A DNA stretch of 59,421 bases, taken from the NCBI GenBank assembly GCA_016791005.1, contig JAEUNY010000129.1, positions 1 to 59,421 of the forward strand, in the 5' to 3' direction. The stretch comes from Zoogloeaceae bacterium (GTDB taxonomy: Bacteria; Pseudomonadota; Gammaproteobacteria; Burkholderiales; Rhodocyclaceae). Position 1 is the stretch's first letter. Each line of letters opens with the position of its first letter. Made by a program: the position numbers and the translations under genes. The notes below the pieces were generated by a model. It made no database searches and had not been told where the DNA came from. It saw only the letters and a list, made by a program, of their open reading frames with translations. Below, piece after piece: positions 53,504-59,421 of the stretch.

Positions 53504-54100
53504 CTATTGCTTGAGGGTCGTGATGGTGACCCGCCGGTTTTCCGGCGCATCGACACGCTCGGTATTCGCCAGCTCCGTCGCCCCCTTGCCCACCGGCTTC
53601 AGGCGTGAGGGATCGATCTGGTGGTGGGCCACCAGATACTGGACCACGCTTTCCGCCCGGCCCTGGGAGAGGCGCAGGTTGTCCTCCGAACTACCCCGCG
53701 GGTCCGCATGCCCCTCGATGGAAAAGGCAAAGCTCGACAGACGATCAGCCTGGAGCGCCCGGGCCACCACGTCGAGGGAGGCCTTGGCCTCGTCGGTCAG
53801 GTCGGCGGAATTGGTGGCGAAGGTCACGAGCAGTGAGGCGCTGGCCTTCTTGACCGTCTGCTTGACCGAGGCTTCGCCAGGCTTGGCGGCCGGCTGCTCC
53901 CGCATCACCTTGATGGAACGGGTGCGCACCGCTGGCCCCGCTTCGTCGATCCCCGCCGGCGCCCCGGGGGTCAGGGCGTCGATGAGATTCTGTTCGTTGA
54001 GCTCGCTCCCGTGCAGGATGCGCTCCTCAGCCTGACTCAGGGCCGGCCCGCCGAGCAGGGCAACGCCCATCAGGGTGACGAGAAGGGACGACACTTTCAT
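53504..54100 (-). CDS. OmpA-family protein, T6SS-linked
   Basis: This 198-residue exported protein has a signal peptide (MKVSSLLVTLMGVALLGGPA) and a C-terminal OmpA-like peptidoglycan-binding domain at about 95-195, with VTFATNSADLTDEA, EGHADPRGSSEDN and the DAPENRRVTI end. There is no lipobox. I start at 54100, preceded by GGAGAA. It is the last gene of fha-pppA-ompA. A cell-wall contact for the signalling module is possible. Confidence 0.87.
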   Translation of the reverse strand: MKVSSLLVTLMGVALLGGPALSQAEERILHGSELNEQNLIDALTPGAPAGIDEAGPAVRTRSIKVMREQPAAKPGEASVKQTVKKASASLLVTFATNSADLTDEAKASLDVVARALQADRLSSFAFSIEGHADPRGSSEDNLRLSQGRAESVVQYLVAHHQIDPSRLKPVGKGATELANTERVDAPENRRVTITTLKQ

Positions 54101-54132
54101 ATTGCGTTCTCCAGTCTGAATGCCCGGGACCA

Positions 54133-54906
54133 TCAGGCCACCGGGAGGCGGGGCTGCTCCGGCGCCACGCCGACGCGCACGCCCACCGCCGTGTAATTGT
54201 CATGATTGCCGGTGGCCCGACCAAGCAGGATGGTCTCCATCGCCGCCAGCCAGGCTTCGGCATTCTGCGCCCCTCGCAAGGTCCGCAGCATGTCCGCCTC
54301 TTCAACGTAGTCCCAAAAGCCGTCGGAACACAACAGGAAGACGTCCCCCGCCTGCAGCCCCACTGGCGAGGGCGTGATGTCGGGATTGAAATCCTCCGTC
54401 GAACCGAGGGCATAGAGGAGCATATTGCGACCGGGGTGACGGCGCAGGGACGCCACGTCGCCAAAGCCCGCTTCCACCATGCTCTGCATCACACTGTGAT
54501 CCCGGGTCTGGAAATGCACCCGGCCGTCCCGCAGGAGATAGATCCGGGTATCCCCGAGATGGCCCCACAGGGCCTGGGCGGCGCTCCGATCGATAAGCAG
54601 CACGGCGCCGGTGGCCCGCATGTCGTGCAACTCCGCCCGGGTTTTCTGCTCGGCCACGATGGCCTCGTTGGCGCTCGCCATCAACTGGTGCAGCACATTG
54701 GGCGCCACTCGCGGATTGGTCGCAAAGCCCCGCAGAATGGAGGCCACTGCCGTGCGCGAGGCCACATCACCCCCGCCGTGCCCGCCGGCGCCATCGGAGA
54801 CCACCCAGCAGCAGCCGGACTCGGACGTCCAGTGCCCGCAGGCATCCTCGTTGCGCGCCCGCCCCCCCTTGCGGGAAAGCAGGGCGATTTCCAGTTCGAG
54901 CACCAC
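54133..54906 (-). CDS. pppA: PppA-like PP2C phosphatase of the T6SS
   Basis: This phosphatase of about 257 residues is a single PP2C domain with GRARNEDACG, VVSDGAGGHGGGD, LGDTRIYLLRDG, CSDGFWDYVE and NHDNYTAVGV, so all metal-binding aspartates are present. It should dephosphorylate Fha and oppose the PpkA-like kinase. I place the start at the GTG at 54906, behind GGGAGG; a GTG at 54903 is equally possible. It lies between fha and the OmpA-like gene. Confidence 0.9.
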   Translation of the reverse strand: MVLELEIALLSRKGGRARNEDACGHWTSESGCCWVVSDGAGGHGGGDVASRTAVASILRGFATNPRVAPNVLHQLMASANEAIVAEQKTRAELHDMRATGAVLLIDRSAAQALWGHLGDTRIYLLRDGRVHFQTRDHSVMQSMVEAGFGDVASLRRHPGRNMLLYALGSTEDFNPDITPSPVGLQAGDVFLLCSDGFWDYVEEADMLRTLRGAQNAEAWLAAMETILLGRATGNHDNYTAVGVRVGVAPEQPRLPVA

Positions 54907-54925
54907 GGCACCTCCCGGTCGGAAC

Positions 54926-56905
54926 TCAGCCGTCCCGCTTCTTGTTGGCATTGAGCAGGGCCACTTGCTCCTCGTAAGCCTTGACGAACTCCCGGCCGAG
55001 CACGGCGTGGAAGTCCTCCTCGGCCTCCTCGGCGATCTGCCGGTACAGCTGCTGGTACTGGTCCCACAGCTTGGCCCGGCGGTTCATCGGCAGCAAGCTG
55101 TCGAGCATGGACTTGTCGGTGAGACGCTCCTCCAGGACCTCCGGCCCAAAGCGCCGTAGCAAGCCCTCAACCGCCGCACGCATGCCCGCCATGAAGCCCA
55201 ACAAATGGGCCCGCAGGTCGTCATAGGCGTCCTTGAGCGCTTCCTCCGGCCCGAGAAAACCCCGCCCCTGGGGATTGAGCAGATGGTTCAGGGCCACCGA
55301 GACGTCCGGCGAAAACTTCAGGGGATTGTTCCCCTTGGAAAAAATCATCGTCACGTCGGCCCGCACCTCGCGCTTGGTCATGGCCCGGGCGAGAAGGAGA
55401 TCGAGAGTGCCTTGGGTCGACTCCCGCAGTAGCACGCCCACCCGCTCCATGAGTTCCGGGGTCAGGCCCTCGCCAGCCGGCAGGCGGGGCAGCCCCAGGC
55501 CACGGGCCAGCGCCGCTGCGAGAGTCGCCACTTCCACCGGCGTTCCCCCGGGAGGCACAGCACCCAGGGACGCCGGCACAGCGGCGAGTTCCGTCATTGC
55601 TGGAAGCGGGACCCTACCCTGGGGCGGCTTAGGCGCGACACCTTCCTCAGTTGGACTGGCTGGCCCCTCTGCGGAATCCACGACTGGGGTCCGCCACCAG
55701 GTGGGGCCATCGGAGGGGAGGACGGGCTCGTCCCTGGCACCCGCCCCTTTCTGCACTTCGTCGCCAGCCGGCGGGGCAGGCTGCGCCACCTCATCCTTGG
55801 GCGCTTCCGCCGGCTCGGGGGTCGCGGGCGCTGCAGTCTCCCGCCCCGCTTTGCTTCCGGGCGAGAGGATCATGGTCCGCGCCACCCCTTCCTCGCTCTC
55901 GGCATTTTCCCAGGAAAGGAATACGCCGCTTGCGTCCGGCGAAGGTGGGGGCGGTGTCGACGCGGGAGAGGATGGCTCGCTGGCCGCCGGCTTGGGCGGC
56001 GTGAAGGCTTGATGGACGGCCGGCACCTGATCCGGCTCAGCCGCGGCCTCCCGGGTCGGCGCGGCCTCCCCCCCCAGCAGTTCGAGGGGATCGACGGACA
56101 GGCCAGAAGAACGCGGCGCGGCCTCCCCAAGGGGAGTCCCGGCAAAGGGGTCCGAGCCCGCCGGCGCATCGAGGCCGAACAGGTTATCGACCCCTCCGCC
56201 AGCCTTCCCGGTGGAGCCGAGCCCAAGGCCGAGGGCGTCATCGTCAAGAGGCAGCTGGGTCGGCTTTGGCGCCACCTTGGGCGCGAAAGGATCGGCAAAG
56301 GGATCGAAATCGTCCGGAATGAGGGGTTTCCCCTGCCCCGATTTGGGAGGGTTGAAGCCCGGCTCGGTGACCGGAGGACGGGAAATCGGCAGCGGCGTGG
56401 CATCGAAGCCGGCGAAAAGCCCCAGGGGGTCGTCCACCGAAGCCGGCGGAGGGCCTTCGCCGCCGCCCAGTCCGCCCAGTAGATCCTCCGACTTGGGCCA
56501 GGTCTTGACCGCAATGTCCTTGAAGGGATCATGACCTTCGGGCCCCAGCCCGGCCATCAGGCCCAGGGGATCGGAATCAGTCTGGGAGCCCCGCCCCGGC
56601 AAGACGACCTCCAGCCGATAGGCCCCGATCTCGAGCTGATCCCCGACCTTGAGGGGCATGGAGGCACCGTTGCCGACCCGCTGGCCATTGACGATGGTCG
56701 GGTTTGCGCCCTGATCCACCAATTCGAAGCCACCGCCCCGATAGACGATGCGCGCCTGGACCCGGGAGATGACCCGCTCGGCATCTTCGAGGACGAGCTG
56801 ATTGCTGTCCGCCCGGCCGATGGAGCCCCCTGCCTCGCCGAAATCAAAACTCGGCCCGGCCGTCGTCGTCTTGCCCTGGAGGGCGATTACACGAATCACG
56901 AGCAT
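54926..56905 (-). CDS. fha: T6SS FHA-domain protein (Fha/TagH)
   Basis: This 659-residue protein has an N-terminal FHA domain at about residues 20-100 (GGSIGRADSNQLVLED, ERVISRVQARI, NPTIVNGQRVGNG), which binds phosphothreonine. A long acidic, proline-rich linker of about 350 residues follows, with repeated DPLGL/DPF motifs. The C-terminal 200 residues are the T6SS-specific domain (MIFSKGNNPLKFSPDVSVAL, KLWDQYQQLYRQIAEEAEEDF, REFVKAYEEQ). I start at 56905, preceded by GGAAAG, because the FHA fold begins there; the longer frame has no homologous content. Confidence 0.92.
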   Translation of the reverse strand: MLVIRVIALQGKTTTAGPSFDFGEAGGSIGRADSNQLVLEDAERVISRVQARIVYRGGGFELVDQGANPTIVNGQRVGNGASMPLKVGDQLEIGAYRLEVVLPGRGSQTDSDPLGLMAGLGPEGHDPFKDIAVKTWPKSEDLLGGLGGGEGPPPASVDDPLGLFAGFDATPLPISRPPVTEPGFNPPKSGQGKPLIPDDFDPFADPFAPKVAPKPTQLPLDDDALGLGLGSTGKAGGGVDNLFGLDAPAGSDPFAGTPLGEAAPRSSGLSVDPLELLGGEAAPTREAAAEPDQVPAVHQAFTPPKPAASEPSSPASTPPPPSPDASGVFLSWENAESEEGVARTMILSPGSKAGRETAAPATPEPAEAPKDEVAQPAPPAGDEVQKGAGARDEPVLPSDGPTWWRTPVVDSAEGPASPTEEGVAPKPPQGRVPLPAMTELAAVPASLGAVPPGGTPVEVATLAAALARGLGLPRLPAGEGLTPELMERVGVLLRESTQGTLDLLLARAMTKREVRADVTMIFSKGNNPLKFSPDVSVALNHLLNPQGRGFLGPEEALKDAYDDLRAHLLGFMAGMRAAVEGLLRRFGPEVLEERLTDKSMLDSLLPMNRRAKLWDQYQQLYRQIAEEAEEDFHAVLGREFVKAYEEQVALLNANKKRDG

Positions 56906-57050
56906 ATTTTCGCTTTCCAGCTCCCGGATGGCCCGCCCCGGCAAGGGAACGGAAAGGTTGATTGGACCGGCATCACGAGGATAGGCATGGTACCGCCGGG
57001 GAACGATGACGAATAGGCCACAGTGGCCGGAAAATCGCGGCCAGCGGGCA

Positions 57051-57078
57051 TTGCACCCATTCCCCGGGCATCTAAAAT
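57051..57078 (+). promoter_or_regulatory. Sigma-70-like promoter of mltA
   Basis: TTGCAC (57051-57056), 16 bases, then TAAAAT (57073-57078) form a good sigma-70 promoter. The predicted start near 57085 favours the ATG at 57113 over the in-frame ATG at 57077, which overlaps the -10 element. Confidence 0.55.
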
Positions 57079-57112
57079 GGAATTTTCGCAGTCCGGTTTT
57101 CCCGCCACGCCA

Positions 57113-58891
57113 ATGTTTTATCCCCACCCCGCCCCTCGCAGCGCCCCCCATGCTTCCGCTGACCCCGCGCCGCCGCGCGCCTGCGGTTGGCTGCGCCGGG
57201 GCGCGATCGGCCTTTGTCTCGCGCTGTTGGCGCCCTGGCCGACCCACGCCGCCAGCGACCTCGGTCCCGCCTTCAGCACCCGCTACGCCCATTTTGAGCC
57301 GATGCCCTGGAGCCAGCTTGCCGGCTGGCGAGAAGACGACCTCCGCGAGGCGGTGTCGGCCTTCCTGCGCAGTTGCTCAGCCCTGGGCAGCAAGCCTCAA
57401 TGGAGCGCGCTTTGCGAGCAGGCGCGGGGATTGGGACCGGATGCCGATGTCCGCCACTTCTTTGAAGCCGAGTTCAACCTGTACCAGATTCGCGACCCCG
57501 ACCGAACCGGCCACGGGGTCGTCACCGGCTATTACGAGCCGCTCCTGCAGGGCAGCCGAACCCGTGGCGGCCCCTACGTCTATCCGGTGTATGGGCTGCC
57601 GGAAGACCTGCTGTTCCTGGACATCCGCGCCGTGCCCCCGGAGCGGCGCAACGGCGTGGTGGCGGTGCGCGTAGCAGGCCGAACGGTGACTCCCGACCTG
57701 GCGGCCACCCCCGGGGAAGCCGGGCTCCTCAGCGTCGATCTGTCCACCGCGCCGGCCAACCCGCGGGACAAGAAAGTTCGGCTGCGCCGAGAGGGTGATC
57801 GCCTGATCCCCTACTTCACCCGGGCGGAGATCGAGCAAGGGGCCCTCAGCGCCCCGGTGCTGGCCTGGACCAACGACCCGGTGGCCCTCTATTCGATGCA
57901 GATTCAGGGGTCAGGCAAGATCCGTCTGAGCGACAGCCAGATCCTTCGAGTCGCGTACCGGGAGCAGAACGGCCACCCCTTCACCCCCACCGTCGCGGCC
58001 CCCAGCGGGCGCCCCAAGGCAGCCAGGACCCGCGGTCTTGCGGCCGAAATCGTGTTGGATGATGAAGATGGCGGAGCTGCGCCGCCGGTGCTAGTGCGCG
58101 GCCTGCATCTGGCACCAACTGCCTCCCCGCCCCTCCCAGTCCCCGCGAGCACCACCGTCGCTAGCACTCCGTCGGGCGCGGCGGGCGCGGAGGTCGAGGC
58201 CTGGGTGGAAAAGCTCCTTGCCCAGCAGGCCCCGGCGAGCGGAAAGAAAGCCACGGTCGCTCCTCCCCGCCCCGATCCCGCGCCCCCTCCCATTGCCGTC
58301 GAGTCCATCGCGCCGCCTGCCAAGCCAACACCCCGGCCGCCCGCGCCGACCCCCACCCGACCCTCGGTTCCGGCAAAGGTAACGAGCATCGCCCCCGCCC
58401 CAGCCGAAACCGGCCCCCCGGTCACCGCCACCTGGCCGGCCGCCATCTCTCGGGACCCGAGCTACGTGTTTTTCCGCGAGATTCCGGACTCGCCAGATGG
58501 CCCTATCGGCGCCCTGGGCGTGCCCCTGACCGCCGGGCGGTCAATCGCCGTGGACCCGCGCACCACCCCCCTGGGGCTACCGGTTTTCCTCGCCACCCGC
58601 AGCCCGGACGGCCGCGGCACCCTGAGTCGCCTGATGATCGCCCAGGACACCGGCGGCGCCATCAGCGGCGCGGTGCGGGCCGACTACTTCTGGGGCTTCG
58701 GCGACGACGCCCGCGCCCGCGCCAGCCGCATGAAGGAAAACGGCCAGATGTGGCTTCTGATGCCGAAGACCTACCCCGTAGCCAGCCTCACCGCCGCCCG
58801 CCGCACCCGAAGCCTCGGCGCTGCCGGAGAACCGGAATGCGTGGTGCCTGACCCGGACCTTTGTGTGGAAGATCGTCCGACGGCACCCTAA
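57113..58891 (+). CDS. mltA: Membrane-bound lytic transglycosylase A with a large linker insertion
   Basis: This 592-residue enzyme cleaves peptidoglycan glycan strands. An N-terminal export signal is seen at GWLRRGAIGLCLALLAPWPT; no clear lipobox is visible. The MltA barrel domain has VVTGYYEPLLQGSRTRGG, YFTRAEIEQGAL, MQIQGSGKIRL and YREQNGHPF. The C-terminal 3D domain has PSYVFFREI, GVPLTAGRSIAVD and the catalytic-aspartate block AQDTGGAI and RADYFWG. Between them, at about residues 290-443, lies a Pro/Ala-rich stretch. In E. coli MltA this link is only about 60 residues. The usual SIGR motif after NGHP is not recognisable. Confidence 0.9.
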   Translation: MFYPHPAPRSAPHASADPAPPRACGWLRRGAIGLCLALLAPWPTHAASDLGPAFSTRYAHFEPMPWSQLAGWREDDLREAVSAFLRSCSALGSKPQWSALCEQARGLGPDADVRHFFEAEFNLYQIRDPDRTGHGVVTGYYEPLLQGSRTRGGPYVYPVYGLPEDLLFLDIRAVPPERRNGVVAVRVAGRTVTPDLAATPGEAGLLSVDLSTAPANPRDKKVRLRREGDRLIPYFTRAEIEQGALSAPVLAWTNDPVALYSMQIQGSGKIRLSDSQILRVAYREQNGHPFTPTVAAPSGRPKAARTRGLAAEIVLDDEDGGAAPPVLVRGLHLAPTASPPLPVPASTTVASTPSGAAGAEVEAWVEKLLAQQAPASGKKATVAPPRPDPAPPPIAVESIAPPAKPTPRPPAPTPTRPSVPAKVTSIAPAPAETGPPVTATWPAAISRDPSYVFFREIPDSPDGPIGALGVPLTAGRSIAVDPRTTPLGLPVFLATRSPDGRGTLSRLMIAQDTGGAISGAVRADYFWGFGDDARARASRMKENGQMWLLMPKTYPVASLTAARRTRSLGAAGEPECVVPDPDLCVEDRPTAP

Positions 58892-58913
58892 ATTTTCGGC
58901 AGTCCGACCCGGA

Positions 58914-59421
58914 TCACCCCAGGGCCTTGAGCCAGCGCTGCTGGCGCCAGGTCGGAGCGGCACAGTTGAAAAGGACCGTCCCGGGCTTAAGCAGGCAGAG
59001 GTATTCCGCCGCAGCGATTCGCTGGCGCTGGCGCCCCTCCTTCAAGGCTCGGCAGCAGTGATCCCAATTCGGCGGCTCGCCCAGAAAATACCGGACTCCC
59101 GGTTGGAATCGAGGCGCATGCTTCGACCACCAATCCGTGATCTTCTCCGGATCGGGCCAAGGCAGGCTGTCATCCTGATCCATGGACACGTCCTGATCCT
59201 CGGGATTCTCTGAGGGCCCGAATTCCCCTGCTTCCGGGGGCCGGACCTCCAGATCCTGATCGGCAAGATCGACCCCGGTGATGGCCGTAAAGGCTTCGCC
59301 GGCCAGGCGAGTCAGTTTGATGTCCGCCATCTGTTTGATGAGCCAGGGCACATAGGCCGGATCCCCGGCGATGCCAGCACCTTGAATCAGCGTTCGGTTC
59401 GCCCCAGGATCTTTCGCCAAA
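58914..59421 (-). CDS. TIGR02270-like HEAT-repeat protein, C-terminal part (5' end outside window)
   Basis: The frame remains open to the right edge, so only about 168 C-terminal residues are visible. They include IAGDPAYVPWLIKQMAD, LAGEAFTAITGVDL, the acidic stretch DQDDSLPWPDPEKI, then DWWSKHAPRF and GRQRQRIAAAEYLCLLKPG. This resembles the TIGR02270 family of repeat proteins that occur in T6SS loci. The function is unknown. Its presence suggests the T6SS cluster continues beyond the window; the sheath, baseplate, Hcp, VgrG and ClpV genes are not in it. Confidence 0.75.
   Translation of the reverse strand, partial: LAKDPGANRTLIQGAGIAGDPAYVPWLIKQMADIKLTRLAGEAFTAITGVDLADQDLEVRPPEAGEFGPSENPEDQDVSMDQDDSLPWPDPEKITDWWSKHAPRFQPGVRYFLGEPPNWDHCCRALKEGRQRQRIAAAEYLCLLKPGTVLFNCAAPTWRQQRWLKALG

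Noticed and set aside
56906..57292. N-terminal extension of the FHA protein to 57292
   Set aside because: It would run across the mltA promoter and start, and has no recognisable content; FHA similarity starts at 56905.

Overview
The window is GC-rich chromosomal DNA from a proteobacterium, most likely a betaproteobacterium of the Rhodocyclales type. This rests on the gene repertoire (assimilatory nitrate genes with NasS/NasT, YbiB beside nasA, a fused nitrate ABC ATPase, a type VI secretion cluster with a threonine-phosphorylation module) and on base composition; no rRNA or other marker gene is present. I see no tRNA, rRNA, CRISPR array, insertion sequence or prophage.

Layout. Bases 1-1238 hold the end of mtnA and a FucA-like class II aldolase, a pair that fits the methylthioadenosine 'DHAP shunt'. 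Bases 1289-3551 (minus) are two overlapping beta-hydroxyacid dehydrogenases and a small LEA14-type lipoprotein. Bases 3726-22254 form a nitrate-assimilation region: ybiB, a small unknown gene, nasA, (dsbB), nirB, a tiny ORF, nirD, narK and a phosphatase-kinase on the plus strand, then the nitrate ABC transporter nrtA-nrtB-nrtCD, the sensor nasS and the antiterminator nasT on the minus strand. Upstream of nasT, on the same strand, lie a SpoIIE-type PP2C response regulator, a receiver/HATPase protein and a large multi-PAS histidine kinase (22341-28042), followed by a small membrane protein, an RND pump and its adaptor (28085-32628).

Bases 32689-43745 are mostly housekeeping and singletons: cbiX-like chelatase, M23 peptidase, tcdA, a Sel1 protein, an MBL hydrolase, a PatB-type lyase, an esterase and an MFS transporter, ending with an exported TPR-CHAT protease paired with a predicted outer-membrane protein. 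From 43958 to the end is part of a T6SS locus: tssJ, tssK, tssL (with OmpA domain), tssM, tagF and a PpkA-like kinase on the plus strand; fha, a PppA-like phosphatase and an OmpA-like protein on the minus strand; then mltA and a truncated TIGR02270-like gene.

The most informative signal is regulatory. Four transcription units of the nitrate region (nasA, nirB, nrtA, nasS) have a GG-N10-GC sigma-54 promoter and an NtrC-like dyad upstream. Three of them (nirB, nrtA, nasS) then have leader RNAs with tandem hairpins whose hexaloops mostly carry A at position 1 and G at position 4, the hallmark of ANTAR-protein targets. In nrtA and nasS the second hairpin overlaps the 5' arm of an intrinsic terminator. 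This predicts nitrogen limitation acting through NtrC/sigma-54 and nitrate acting through NasS/NasT antitermination, with nasS itself under NasT control. A perfect TGTGA-N6-TCACA site lies between the T6SS operon and the CHAT/outer-membrane operon.
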